From Bacteroidota bacterium (GTDB lineage: Bacteria > Bacteroidota > Bacteroidia > Chitinophagales > Saprospiraceae): 34,022 bases of DNA. Positions 8,236 through 17,550 of this stretch are shown piece after piece (position 1 is the first letter of the stretch; each line of letters begins with the position of its first letter). The notes beneath the pieces are model-generated. The model had not been told where the DNA came from and did no database searches. It saw nothing but the letters and a program-made list of their open reading frames with translations. A program made the position numbers and the translations under genes. Location: the NCBI GenBank assembly GCA_024743405.1, contig JANSWP010000078.1, forward strand, positions 1 through 34,022. Reading direction: 5' to 3'.

Positions 8236-9684
8236 CTAAACATTTAACTTCTTGGCTAACAACCCATTCGTCTTTTTCGGATCTGCTTTTCCTTTGGAGG
8301 CACGCATCACTTCTCCCATAAAAAATCCAATTAGTCCTTTTTTCCCTTTCTTATAAGTTGCCACCTTATCTGGGTTTTTGGCTAGAACTTCATCGACGAT
8401 TTGTTCTAAAAAGTCGGAATCAGAAGATTGGATTAAGTTAAGTTTTTCGGCAAGGTCCAGCGGTGCTTTTTCACCATTTTTCAACATTTCGGGGAAAAGC
8501 CGTTGGTAGGCCATTGAATTACTGACTTTATTTTCGTCAATCAATTGTATAAACTCAGAGAGATGTTTTTTCGAAATAGGAAAATCGTTTAAACCAGTAT
8601 TCGATTCACTCAAATAAGGATTTATTTTATTGATAATCAAGTTTGAAATGGCTTTATAATTTTTTGAATGTTGAGCCAAATCAATAAAAAATAAGGCTGT
8701 TAATTTTTCTTCAGTCAATAAATTCGCATCGTATTCGGAGAGCTTATATTTCTTTTGAAATTGATTAAACAAAGCCAAAGGGTGGGGTGGTTGAGCTTTT
8801 TCTAATTCTGAAATAAAGGCTTTTGAAATAATGACTGGCGGTAAATCAGGCTCCGGAAAATACCGATAATCATGTGCATTCTCTTTATCTCGAATGGGTG
8901 CGGTTTTGCCAGTTGATGGATTAAAATTCAAGGTTTCTTGAGCCACTTTTCCACCGGATTCAATTAAATCAATTTGGCGTGAAGTTTCAAATTCTATGGC
9001 TTTCCGGGCATAACGCATAGAGTTTAAGTTCTTAATCTCACATCTTTGTCCAAGCGTAGTATCTCCTTTCTTTCGAACGGAAACATTGACATCACATCGC
9101 ATAGAACCCTCTTGCATATTTCCATCTGAAACTTCTAAATATCTAACCAACTGCCGCATGCCCGTCATAAACGCATCCACTTCCTCCGCTGAGCGTAGAT
9201 CTGGCTCTGACACAATCTCCAAAAGTGGTACACCAGCTCGATTTAAATCCACCAAAGTATTTTTTGGATCTTGATCGTGAATTGATTTTCCGGCGTCTTC
9301 TTCCATATGAATATGGTGAATCCGGATTTTTTTATTGCCATCTTTCAATCGAACCTCCAATTCACCTCCTATACAAATGGGCAACCGATCTTGTGTTATT
9401 TGATAGCCTTTCGGTAAGTCCGTATAAAAATAATTTTTACGATCAAAATAGCTTTTCAAGCTAATTTCGCTCCCCAAAGCCAAACCTAATTTTACCGCAT
9501 ATTCTATTTGTTTCTTATTCAAACGTGGCAAGGTGCCAGGATGACCTAAAGAAATGGCGCTCACATGAGTATTCGGAGATGCGCCAAAAGTGGTATCATC
9601 CGAACAAAATGCTTTACTCTTTGTGGCTAATTGAACGTGAATTTCAAGACCTATAACGGTTTCGTATTGATCGTAAATGCTCAT
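8236..9684 (-). CDS. gatB: Asp-tRNA(Asn)/Glu-tRNA(Gln) amidotransferase subunit B
   Basis: GatB is the kinase-like and tRNA-binding subunit of the GatCAB complex, which converts misacylated Glu-tRNA(Gln) or Asp-tRNA(Asn) to the amide form in the cytoplasm. The 482-aa length is standard. Family blocks are YETVIGLEIHVQLATKSKAF at the start, DLPKGYQITQ near 92-101, HMEEDAGKSIHD near 126-137, DLNRAGVPLLEIVSEPD near 145-161, and RYFPEPDLPP near 274-283. The C-terminal YqeY-like helical domain is present and ends with the usual GKADPKKTNGLL segment. The partner genes gatA and gatC are not in the window. Confidence 0.97.
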   Translation of the reverse strand: MSIYDQYETVIGLEIHVQLATKSKAFCSDDTTFGASPNTHVSAISLGHPGTLPRLNKKQIEYAVKLGLALGSEISLKSYFDRKNYFYTDLPKGYQITQDRLPICIGGELEVRLKDGNKKIRIHHIHMEEDAGKSIHDQDPKNTLVDLNRAGVPLLEIVSEPDLRSAEEVDAFMTGMRQLVRYLEVSDGNMQEGSMRCDVNVSVRKKGDTTLGQRCEIKNLNSMRYARKAIEFETSRQIDLIESGGKVAQETLNFNPSTGKTAPIRDKENAHDYRYFPEPDLPPVIISKAFISELEKAQPPHPLALFNQFQKKYKLSEYDANLLTEEKLTALFFIDLAQHSKNYKAISNLIINKINPYLSESNTGLNDFPISKKHLSEFIQLIDENKVSNSMAYQRLFPEMLKNGEKAPLDLAEKLNLIQSSDSDFLEQIVDEVLAKNPDKVATYKKGKKGLIGFFMGEVMRASKGKADPKKTNGLLAKKLNV

Positions 9685-9845
9685 GTTAGAAATTGAGAAA
9701 GTGAGGTTTTGAGAGAGAAAAACTTAGAATTTTGATAGTTCTCCAATATACTTACTCTCAAAGTCTGAAAAAGATGCAAAAGTAATTCCGTTTAGGAAAG
9801 GTTAGTTAATTTATGAATGGAAATCTTGAAGATTTTGAAGGTTTA

Positions 9846-10904
9846 TTAAAATAAGGCAAAACTAGCCACGCTAGTCACAAATACAGCAAAGCTCAGGACA
9901 AAAATATAGAGAACTGACATGATGATATATTTGATCATCGTGATAAAGTTACTTTGTTTATAAACAGCTTTTAATGCATTAAAAAGATAGATAGCCAGGA
10001 CTACAAATCCACCCCCGATGATCCATCCCGGAGCATAATGGCCAAACAAAATCATAATAATATATAGGAGAAAGGCAAAGCAATGTGTATGGAAGGAGAA
10101 TATAAGATGTTCAACATAATAGTAGTTTTTTCGCAGGTACAGTAATTTTAAAACTAAACCAAAAACGGGCATCATGAAAAAAACCATCCAACTAACATTG
10201 CCGATTAGATAAAATCCGAAATTTTCGCCTCTTTGACTTAATCGAATTTGTTGTTTGGTTAAAAAACGCTTGGTCGTCCCTCCTTGAATATTGTAAAGAT
10301 TAACGATTGAATCCGGACTTAAGTTATCAAAATCATCAAAAGCAATTTTTAAATTGTTATCTCCCATAATATTGAAATTCTTGGATAAGTCAATACTATC
10401 TTCTTTTGTTATTTTCTTACCCTTAAACAACTTTTGGGAAAGAGAGTCTAGTGCCTCTATTGCTTTTGGATGGGAATTTTCTTCGGCAGTTAAACGGATC
10501 AAAGAATCCGTATCTACCATATAGAGCATTTTATTATGCTTTTGCCTTTTACGATTCATTTCATCACCGATCCCTATAAAATCTGGGTTATCCAATTGAT
10601 AAGTCGCTGCGGCAATCACCCCAACTGTTAAAACTAAAAATATTCTGAGCGGGTGAATATATCGTCTATGGCGCCCTTTGAAATATTCATTCGTTAATTT
10701 CCCAGGAATGAATAATGCGAATATGGTTTTGAAAATTTTAGAATCGAAGTTAAAAATGGCGTCCGAAAACTCATTCATCATTTCGCCAAAAGTGAGGCGA
10801 CCATCAGTACGTTTTTGACCACATTGAGAACAGTACTTTGCCTTCATCGGAAAAGGGAAAGTACAATTTGGACAATTGTCTAGATTGTTGGGCATTGCTT
10901 TCAA
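9846..10904 (-). CDS. DUF3667-family zinc-ribbon membrane protein
   Basis: This 352-aa protein has an N-terminal zinc ribbon with C11-x2-C14 and C25-x2-C28 (NCPNC and YCSQCGQKR). The DUF3667 signature follows: a run FNFDSKIFKTIFALFIPGKL and then GRHRRYIHPLRIFLVLT, leading into the first membrane helix near 85-100. A soluble loop occupies about 110-220 and four hydrophobic segments fill 225-352. The family is common in Bacteroidota and has no established function. The start at 10904 could instead be the Met three codons later. It lies 57 bp after the TlpA-like gene on the same strand and may share its transcript. Confidence 0.82.
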   Translation of the reverse strand: MKAMPNNLDNCPNCTFPFPMKAKYCSQCGQKRTDGRLTFGEMMNEFSDAIFNFDSKIFKTIFALFIPGKLTNEYFKGRHRRYIHPLRIFLVLTVGVIAAATYQLDNPDFIGIGDEMNRKRQKHNKMLYMVDTDSLIRLTAEENSHPKAIEALDSLSQKLFKGKKITKEDSIDLSKNFNIMGDNNLKIAFDDFDNLSPDSIVNLYNIQGGTTKRFLTKQQIRLSQRGENFGFYLIGNVSWMVFFMMPVFGLVLKLLYLRKNYYYVEHLIFSFHTHCFAFLLYIIMILFGHYAPGWIIGGGFVVLAIYLFNALKAVYKQSNFITMIKYIIMSVLYIFVLSFAVFVTSVASFALF

Positions 10905-10961
10905 TTTGATATATGGTCAAGGTCACGAATAATCGTTTTCAAACTGTGTAAGGCAAAGTAG

Positions 10962-12401
10962 TTAGTTTTCTGCTTTTTTCTCTTTTTCTTTCAGAATAAT
11001 TTCTTCCAATTGAGAAGCTCCCACCCGACTTGCGCGGATAATTTTTTCTTTATCCAATAAATAAACTTTGGGTAAGGAAGTCCCATAATACTTCATCAAC
11101 GCACGTTCTTTTAAGTAAGGATCAGCTACTGTTATCCAGTTTACATCTTTTTCTTTAATGTCTTTTTGCGCCTTTTCCAAATCTTTTTTACTAGCGGAAC
11201 TAATTGCATAAATTTCTACTCCTTTATCCTTCCAGTTTTCATAGAAAACTTTGAGTTCTTCCGTCATTTTTTTACAGGCAGGGCATCCTGGTTTCCACAG
11301 AAAAACCACGATCCATTCGGAGTCTATTTCATATAAATTGACTAAGCTATCTGTCCAAGTTTCCGTTTCGTAATCGAACAGGTTACAACTCACTTCGGGG
11401 GCAGGATTGCCGATTAAAACGCCATTAATCATATAGGCGTCATCCAGTATTTTTTTTAAATCATCTTCATTTACCCAATCGGCGATGCCTGTTTTATAAT
11501 ATTTATTAGCGATATGAACATAGACTGCATCTAAACCCACAATTTTAGGTCGATAATATCGATTTAAAATGTGCGAAATCGTATATCGAAATACAATCTT
11601 ATTGGATTGTGTTTTTTCTAAAATATAATCTACCGCTATATTCAAACTATCAGGAATTTGTGCCGTTAATTTATCTAAATAATACTCGATTTTTTGTTTT
11701 AAATAAGGGGTATTAACCAAGCCTTCTTCTGAAAAATCAAAAGAGTCGAAATAGTGTTCGCGATAATACCGAAAAGGAAAAGTTTCGTCAATGGTGCCAT
11801 CTGCTTTTTTAGGAGATTCTGGAACCTTTGGCTCTTGAAAAGCGCCAATTAGCTTAGAGGTGAATTTATCAGGATGTTGACTTCTCAATGTTTCTTGATG
11901 AACACTCACTTGCTCTTGCAATCGATTCAGTTGCGTTTGCCATTGGGCTTTTGTTAACTCATCTGTGGCTGTGGCGAGTTTCTCTTGATAAGTTTGTGAT
12001 TCTTGGATTTTTTGGGACATATAGTTTTGATAATCAAATAATAGTTGGTTATCTGGTGCATTTTTAAAGGTCAAATTCCCATAAAAATCTGGCGCTTTGG
12101 TAGCTATTTCAATGTGTTGTTCGTTTTTCGATAGAACAAACTCTACAAATTTATTATCAGGGGGCATTAAAATTAGATAAATACCAGTGGGAAGTATTTT
12201 GTCGCCACTAAACGTAAATTGACCATTAATCAAAGCGGCAGTATCTCTTGAATAAACCTTGTCGGCACGTCGATAGGCAAGAAAAACCGTATCTTCTTCA
12301 AATGCGTCAATAGTTACAGTGATTTTGTATCCTTTGGTTTGAGCAAATGAAGTGTTGGAAACTTGAACAAGAAAAATTAAAAGGACTAATCTGAGTATCA
12401 T
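10962..12401 (-). CDS. Exported TlpA/ResA-like thiol-disulfide oxidoreductase
   Basis: This 479-aa protein has a signal peptide ending SFA-Q (residues 1-21). A DUF4369-type beta domain spans about 24-115, and a helical middle region about 120-330 resembles the DUF5106 segment common in this architecture. The C-terminal thioredoxin fold covers about 335-470. Its active site is C373-P-A-C376 in the FLWKPGCPACKKM segment, and a cis-proline loop is visible in TSLPKVYLLD. Such proteins reduce or maintain thiols in the periplasm, for example in cytochrome c maturation or nutrient-linked redox control; the client here is unknown. Confidence 0.85.
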   Translation of the reverse strand: MILRLVLLIFLVQVSNTSFAQTKGYKITVTIDAFEEDTVFLAYRRADKVYSRDTAALINGQFTFSGDKILPTGIYLILMPPDNKFVEFVLSKNEQHIEIATKAPDFYGNLTFKNAPDNQLLFDYQNYMSQKIQESQTYQEKLATATDELTKAQWQTQLNRLQEQVSVHQETLRSQHPDKFTSKLIGAFQEPKVPESPKKADGTIDETFPFRYYREHYFDSFDFSEEGLVNTPYLKQKIEYYLDKLTAQIPDSLNIAVDYILEKTQSNKIVFRYTISHILNRYYRPKIVGLDAVYVHIANKYYKTGIADWVNEDDLKKILDDAYMINGVLIGNPAPEVSCNLFDYETETWTDSLVNLYEIDSEWIVVFLWKPGCPACKKMTEELKVFYENWKDKGVEIYAISSASKKDLEKAQKDIKEKDVNWITVADPYLKERALMKYYGTSLPKVYLLDKEKIIRASRVGASQLEEIILKEKEKKAEN

Positions 12402-12489
12402 GAATTTTTATTTCGGTTCTGACGATTTAGAGTGTTGTCTTAAAGACGCGCAAAGTTAGGTTTTCGTCAATTTTTAAAGAGTTAAAATT

Positions 12490-13806
12490 TTACTTTTTTT
12501 GTTTCCAGAAAAACCAATAAACCATAAAACCTATTCCTAAAAGGACTAAACCTGCCAAAGCTTGTTTAGGTTGGTCAATCAAAGTATGAATGACAAATGC
12601 GCCAGAAATACCAATAAAAATAAAGGGTACAATAGGATATCCCCAAGTTTTATATGGTCTTTCAACCTCCTTTTTAGTTTTTCTAAAACGTATAACTGCA
12701 TAGGCTGCCAAAGTCATAAAAGCAATATCCATAAAGGTCACATAGGTAATTACATCATGAAATGCACCCCAAAATAACAGTACTAAACTTGCCCAAATAA
12801 CTTGGAAGACCATCGCATTGACTGGCGTTTTATATTTTGGATGAATTTTGGCTAATTGTTGGAAAAAGATACCATCTTTTGCCATCGCAAAATAAATACG
12901 AGGCGCAGAAACGGTATATATTCCAATCGTTCCAAAAACGGAGATAGCAATAATGATCGCCGCAAACTTTCCACCTAATGGTCCCATCTTTGAAAGTGCA
13001 TCACCAGCAACGGCCGATGATTCTGTCAATTCGGGAAGGGGCAAAAAAGCCATATAGGCATAATTTAAAAAAACATAAGTTATTGTGACAATGATTGTCC
13101 CAAAGATCATGGCACGTGGAACTGTTCTTTGTGGCTCTATAGCTTCTCCAGCGAGATAAGAAGCATGATGCCAGCCTCCGAATGAGAATAGTACACCCAC
13201 CAAAGCTGCCAACATCGCACTCATTAAATTTTCTGGTGGATTTTTAGAAAGTGAAAGGGTTATCTCATTTGTCTCAATTGGTTCATATAGAAAGAATCCG
13301 ATAATGACAATCACGGCGATTGCAAGCAGTTTTAAACCTGTAAAGACATTGGCAAAGACTTGGCTAATTTGAACACCAATTACATTTAGTGCCGTCAGAA
13401 AAATCATTGTTCCAATACCAATAAAAACCTTTGTACTTTCCGTCAAACCGGGGATGAAAAATTTCAAATAGTCTGCAAAAATCAAACTCAATGCGGCCAG
13501 TGCCCCAGCATGAATAACCAACAACATCACCCAGCCATAAAGAAATCCTGCGGCGTCGCCATAAGCTTCTTTGATGAAAACGTAAACTCCACCGGCTTTT
13601 GGATACATACCTCCCAATTCGGCGAAAGTCAAGGCACCTGTGAGTGCAATTAAACCTCCGATTGTCCACATCAATAATGCATATCCTTGATGAGGTAAAG
13701 CTTGAACAACGCCATTGGGTGTCGCAAATATACCCGCACCAATGCATGACCCTACTGCAATCATAGTGAGTCCATAAAGATTGAGCTTTTGTTTTAGTTC
13801 AGACAT
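12490..13806 (-). CDS. APC-superfamily amino acid permease
   Basis: This roughly 438-aa inner-membrane transporter has about 12 hydrophobic segments. The conserved first helix, GLTMIAVGSCIGAGIFATP, carries the broken-helix G-x-G-I-F motif where the substrate carboxyl and amino groups bind in APC transporters. The segment FFAFGGW-like LFSFGGWHHASYLAGE in helix 6 is also typical of LAT/SteT-type members. Substrate specificity cannot be set from sequence. I chose the Met that gives MSELKQKLN; the frame is open to an ATG at 13863, but those 19 extra residues (MLIVNPFQSL and onward) do not look like family sequence. Confidence 0.88.
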   Translation of the reverse strand: MSELKQKLNLYGLTMIAVGSCIGAGIFATPNGVVQALPHQGYALLMWTIGGLIALTGALTFAELGGMYPKAGGVYVFIKEAYGDAAGFLYGWVMLLVIHAGALAALSLIFADYLKFFIPGLTESTKVFIGIGTMIFLTALNVIGVQISQVFANVFTGLKLLAIAVIVIIGFFLYEPIETNEITLSLSKNPPENLMSAMLAALVGVLFSFGGWHHASYLAGEAIEPQRTVPRAMIFGTIIVTITYVFLNYAYMAFLPLPELTESSAVAGDALSKMGPLGGKFAAIIIAISVFGTIGIYTVSAPRIYFAMAKDGIFFQQLAKIHPKYKTPVNAMVFQVIWASLVLLFWGAFHDVITYVTFMDIAFMTLAAYAVIRFRKTKKEVERPYKTWGYPIVPFIFIGISGAFVIHTLIDQPKQALAGLVLLGIGFMVYWFFWKQKK

Positions 13807-14148
13807 GTTACAGATTTGAAGATTTGAGATAGTTAGGCTTTGAAAGGGATTTACAATGAGCATTCAAGAATAGAGTATTTTTTTGTTTTAATACCCTTTC
13901 AATGATTTCAAGCAAAGAAATGTAAAATTTAGTGGAAAGTAAGTACGGAACCAATTAGTTGTTAGGGCAGGTTGAAAATTTTTCAGAACTGAGAATCAAT
14001 AGCTTATGATTCTGAGTATAAATTAATGAGTACGTGGATCAGGGTGAATAAGTGAATTGATGTGTAATTGAGTCCGTAAAATATTTATTATCAGTAAGTT
14101 AGAGTTTGACCATAGTCTTAGAATATCATAGCCTTTATTTATATGGAC
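13807..14148. other. Intergenic region upstream of the permease
   Basis: This region is AT-rich. It presumably contains the permease promoter. No gene, repeat or convincing regulatory palindrome was seen. Confidence 0.4.
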
Positions 14149-14188
14149 AAAAAAAACTTTCCACAAGCACAGAGGCTTATGGAAAGTT
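14149..14188 (-). terminator. Terminator of the secreted T9SS protein gene
   Basis: A 14-bp stem with one mismatch (AACTTTCCACAAGC at 14155-14168 with GCTTATGGAAAGTT at 14175-14188) has a 6-nt loop. On the minus strand it is followed by eight T residues. It lies about 30 bp after the stop of the gene at 14220. Confidence 0.85.
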
Positions 14189-14219
14189 GAAGAGAAAGGC
14201 TATTGGATTACTTAATTAA

Positions 14220-15023
14220 TTACTGAACTGCCAATTTTAAGGTTTTTACCCCTCCTTGCTCATCTAAAATTCTTACAAAATATAACCCAGAAGCTGCGGG
14301 TGCATTCAACTTGATTTCAGACTTTTCAGATAGGTGAAGAACCGTTTGGGTATTCAATAATTTTCCTTCCAAATTGAAAGTTGAGGCTTCCAATTTGGTG
14401 GTTTCATTACCCTGAATTATTAAGGTAAGTGATTCATTTGGCAAAACGATATTTGGGTGAATTTGGGCAGAAAGGTTGGTAATCGGTGTGTCTTTGGTTT
14501 TGGTAGTTGAGTTTGGATCAGATGAACAAGGATCTGTATTGAAATTAAAAAACAGATCAATTTCATTCCAATCTCCGTTTATTACTTCTACTTGAGTCTT
14601 AGAGCCATCAATAGAGAGATTTGGATCATCATTGGTCAATTTTTTAAAGAAGATAGTGAATACATGGCTACCATCTTCTATAGTCTCTCCAACACCGTCT
14701 CCATCGTGCCACGAGAAATTAAGCATGCCGTCATTCGAAAAAACGGTACCATAGTTTTGTTGACTAAAGTGAGGTAAACTATATTCTCCTAAAGATTGAT
14801 ACTCAAGAACATTTACATCCCAATTGAAGGTGAATTGAAAAGAAAATAAATCGTCGAATCCTTCTGAAGTAATTTTTAATTTTACTATATCGGAATTAGG
14901 ATCTGAACAAAGTTGTCCATGTAAAGTAAGATTGGCACTTGCGATTTGAGTGCCTAATAAAAATAAAAAACTAAGAGTTATAGATTTTAAGCTTTTAAGG
15001 ATTTTTGCAGTAATGGGTCTCAT
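14220..15023 (-). CDS. Secreted cohesin-like domain protein with T9SS sorting signal
   Basis: This 267-aa exported protein has a signal peptide (about residues 1-29, ending ASA). A beta-sandwich domain at about 31-165 has the look of a cohesin/carbohydrate-binding-like fold: FSFQFTFNWDVNVLEYQSLG is the typical strand pair, and GDGVGETIEDGSHVFTIFF resembles the later core strands. The last 75 aa form a T9SS type A sorting domain, with NESLTL, then LNTQ, then the terminal GLYFVRILDEQG and KTLKLAVQ motif. The protein is therefore expected on the cell surface or secreted after passage through the T9SS outer-membrane channel. Its binding partner is unknown. Confidence 0.82.
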   Translation of the reverse strand: MRPITAKILKSLKSITLSFLFLLGTQIASANLTLHGQLCSDPNSDIVKLKITSEGFDDLFSFQFTFNWDVNVLEYQSLGEYSLPHFSQQNYGTVFSNDGMLNFSWHDGDGVGETIEDGSHVFTIFFKKLTNDDPNLSIDGSKTQVEVINGDWNEIDLFFNFNTDPCSSDPNSTTKTKDTPITNLSAQIHPNIVLPNESLTLIIQGNETTKLEASTFNLEGKLLNTQTVLHLSEKSEIKLNAPAASGLYFVRILDEQGGVKTLKLAVQ

Positions 15024-15395
15024 GAAATGTGTTTAAAAGATTAAAAAATGATGAAAGAGTCCAACAGTTTTAGTATCGGTATTGAGAAAGAATCGGTTTT
15101 TGATGTATTATCTTATTGAACTCTTTCAATCGTTTTGACAGGTCAAAGATGCGGGGTCTCGAATAAGTTGACAAAGACAGGATTATGGTATTGTTAATTA
15201 GGTTTGTGTTTTTTTATTGTTTAAGTCGCTTTTAATCAATGCTTTATAGTATTTTTTTGTTGTAGATATTGGTGGAAAAATATTTGAGATTTAAAAATAT
15301 TTGATGGTAATTACCTTAATTCTCAATTTTTTAAGGTTTTTTGTGGAAAGGGTATTTGATAGTTTACCAACTCCCTAACCTAATAATTATTAAAA
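15024..15395. other. Divergent intergenic region between the T9SS cargo and methyltransferase genes
   Basis: No gene is seen. It contains a perfect short palindrome at 15134-15147 (listed separately) and long T-rich runs. It must hold two divergent promoters, which I cannot place. Confidence 0.4.
15134..15147. promoter_or_regulatory. Perfect 6-bp inverted repeat, possible operator
   Basis: TTTGAC-AG-GTCAAA is a perfect inverted repeat with a 2-bp spacer in a divergent promoter region. Its spacing differs from the TGA-N6-TCA sites at 23500 and 26468, so it is not counted with them. A chance occurrence in AT-rich sequence is possible. Confidence 0.25.
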
Positions 15396-16568
15396 ATGAA
15401 TAAGCTCACTGAATTTCTGAACCTTCTAGATAAAAGTATTGATGAAAATACTTTTGTGAGATTGACATTGAGCAAAAATCGAGATAGGAATACACTATTA
15501 AAGAAGGTCATTATCAAGTTGGCTATTGTCAAAAAGAAAGTAAAATTTTCGGTGATTTATCGAGAGGATAGAAAAGACATTACCAAAAATTTTGACTTGA
15601 AAGAAGGCAAAATGATTATTGAAAATATGCTTAGGCAATCTTTCCAAATTGCCAACTTATTCACGATTCAAAATGATTATGTTTTAGAAATAAAAGGATT
15701 GAAAAATCATATTAAAATCCAAAAACCCACTTTTACAAGTCTACCAAAAAGGTCTCATGATAAGTTAAAAGAACCCCTTACCACTCAAATTAATTATTTA
15801 GCAGAATTGGGCATTTTAGATAGAGTAGGGCGTGTACAAAAGGATAAAGGCGATAAGTATAAACAGATTCAAAAATTTATTGAAATAATTGAAAGTTTGA
15901 TTCGAAAGAATAAAGCAATCAAAGAAACGAATGGGCTGAAAATTTTCGATATGGGATCTGGCAAGGGGTATCTGACTTTTGCTTTATATGATTATCTGAC
16001 TAATAATGCGAATTTGAAATCGGAAGTGGTCGGTGTCGAGATTCGAGAAGATTTGATTCATTTTTGTAATGAGACCGCTCAAAAAGTAGGTTTTGAAAAT
16101 CTATCCTTTGAAAAGGGATTTATTTCTAATTATGAACTTTCTAAGGCTGATATTTTGATTGCCCTTCATGCCTGTGATACGGCAACAGATGACGCTATTT
16201 TTAAAGGAATACAGGCAGAAGCAAACCTAATAATTTGTGCACCGTGTTGTCATAAACAGATCCGTAAACAAATGAATACTGTCCCTCCGTTGGACAGTGT
16301 TACAAATTTTGGAATTCTGAAAGAACGCCAGGCCGAGATTGTAACGGATACAATTCGCGCATTACTTCTGGAGGCGTCAGGTTATAAAACCAAGGTTTTT
16401 GAATTTATATCTACCGAGCATACCGGCAAAAATGTGATGATTGTTGCCGAAAAGAATACGGATGCGCCGAAGAACGATTTGTACTTAGAAAAAGTCAAAA
16501 AATTGAAAGATCAGTTTGGTATAGAGTTTCATTATTTAGAAAAATTATTGGGTCTTTATACTTCATGA
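15396..16568 (+). CDS. Class I SAM-dependent methyltransferase (Methyltransf_32 type)
   Basis: This cytoplasmic protein has 390 aa. An N-terminal region of about 140 aa without a recognised motif precedes a Rossmann methyltransferase domain. Motif I is D185-M-G-S-G-K-G, binding the S-adenosylmethionine, followed by the EVVGVEIREDLIHF acidic loop. The segment LIALHACDTATDDAI and then APCCHKQIR is diagnostic of the group that includes METTL25/RRNAD1-like and GSTCD-like proteins, several of which act on RNA. The substrate here is unknown. Its TGA stop overlaps the TGA stop of the convergent coiled-coil gene in the sequence TCATGA. Confidence 0.83.
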   Translation: MNKLTEFLNLLDKSIDENTFVRLTLSKNRDRNTLLKKVIIKLAIVKKKVKFSVIYREDRKDITKNFDLKEGKMIIENMLRQSFQIANLFTIQNDYVLEIKGLKNHIKIQKPTFTSLPKRSHDKLKEPLTTQINYLAELGILDRVGRVQKDKGDKYKQIQKFIEIIESLIRKNKAIKETNGLKIFDMGSGKGYLTFALYDYLTNNANLKSEVVGVEIREDLIHFCNETAQKVGFENLSFEKGFISNYELSKADILIALHACDTATDDAIFKGIQAEANLIICAPCCHKQIRKQMNTVPPLDSVTNFGILKERQAEIVTDTIRALLLEASGYKTKVFEFISTEHTGKNVMIVAEKNTDAPKNDLYLEKVKKLKDQFGIEFHYLEKLLGLYTS

Positions 16569-17495
16569 ATCCATTACGATTTCTTTCTTTTTTTTATCCA
16601 AATATTCCATCGCTGTATCTGTATTGGATAGCTCTTGTGTTAGAGAGGTATTGATTCTTTGAATCTGATCTCTGAAGCCGACCGTATTGTGAAAAGTATG
16701 GTGAATTTTTTCAGATACAATCCAATCGGCAATCAAATTACCACGAAAATTTGCTGTAAAATTGAGAATGGTATTCATAGTAGCAGCAAGTCTAAATCTT
16801 CGATCCCCATATATATCCTTTAATTCATCTTCATACTGAAGTAATAGTTGTTTGACTTCGTAACCTGTGCGAAGTGCTTTATCAATGTTTTTTGATGCAT
16901 GATGTCGGTCAATACCTGTTAAATATCTGTCGCCGGTATATCCCCATGCTTCATTTTTGCCCAATAATTTTATTATAATATTCAATTTGGACATGATAGA
17001 AGTACCCACGATCAATGCCTCATGAATCTCTCTTTTCATTGCCAGTTTTTGGTCTATCTGTTTTTCAATTTGCAACAATTCATTACCGATAGCAGAGTTA
17101 GTTCTCATTAATTGATGAGCTCTTTCCTTCAACAGTTTGTTTAGCGTTTCTTTTACTTCTTTTTCTTTAGTTAATTTTTCTTCCAGTACTTCTTTTTCAA
17201 ACTCCAATAATTCAATGTATTTCACCGCCTCATTATATCTCAAAACGACGTCTAAGTATTCTTGTCTTTCTATTCCTAACTGCTTTTTCTTATCACCTAA
17301 GAATTCGTGAAAAATGCCCTTTACACTCAATTTTTCTAGTCGCTTGACGTCCTGGTGTTCTTTTTCCAACACATTACCTAATTCTTTTAATGAATCTTCT
17401 TCTTCTTGAATTTTACTAACTAAGTGTGCTAAATGGTTTTTAACCCTAACTATGTCTTGATGGTCTTCGATTGCTTTCTTGAGAGATTCGGTCAT
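16563..17495 (-). CDS. Coiled-coil protein of unknown function
   Basis: This 310-aa protein has no signal peptide or membrane segment. Residues about 1-60 and 85-160 are rich in Glu, Lys and Leu with heptad-like spacing (for example VKYIELLEFEKEVLEEKL and the EKEVKETLNKLLKERAHQL stretch), predicting long coiled coils. The C-terminal half has a different character: a GNEAWGYTGDRYLTGIDRHHASK segment (about 180-202) and AATMNTILNFTANFRGNLIADW (about 238-259), which look like a folded domain. I do not recognise the family. It is convergent with the methyltransferase gene (6-bp overlap) and divergent from the nuclease gene 55 bp away. Confidence 0.7.
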   Translation of the reverse strand: MTESLKKAIEDHQDIVRVKNHLAHLVSKIQEEEDSLKELGNVLEKEHQDVKRLEKLSVKGIFHEFLGDKKKQLGIERQEYLDVVLRYNEAVKYIELLEFEKEVLEEKLTKEKEVKETLNKLLKERAHQLMRTNSAIGNELLQIEKQIDQKLAMKREIHEALIVGTSIMSKLNIIIKLLGKNEAWGYTGDRYLTGIDRHHASKNIDKALRTGYEVKQLLLQYEDELKDIYGDRRFRLAATMNTILNFTANFRGNLIADWIVSEKIHHTFHNTVGFRDQIQRINTSLTQELSNTDTAMEYLDKKKKEIVMDS

Positions 17496-17550
17496 TGCTG
17501 TTATATGTTGATTTTTTTCTAATTTTATAATTCACTAAAATAGATACCTT

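Noticed and set aside
13364-13747. A 127-codon minus-strand frame inside the permease gene.
   Set aside because: It is a shadow of the clearly real permease frame and is rich in Cys, Trp and Arg without any domain.
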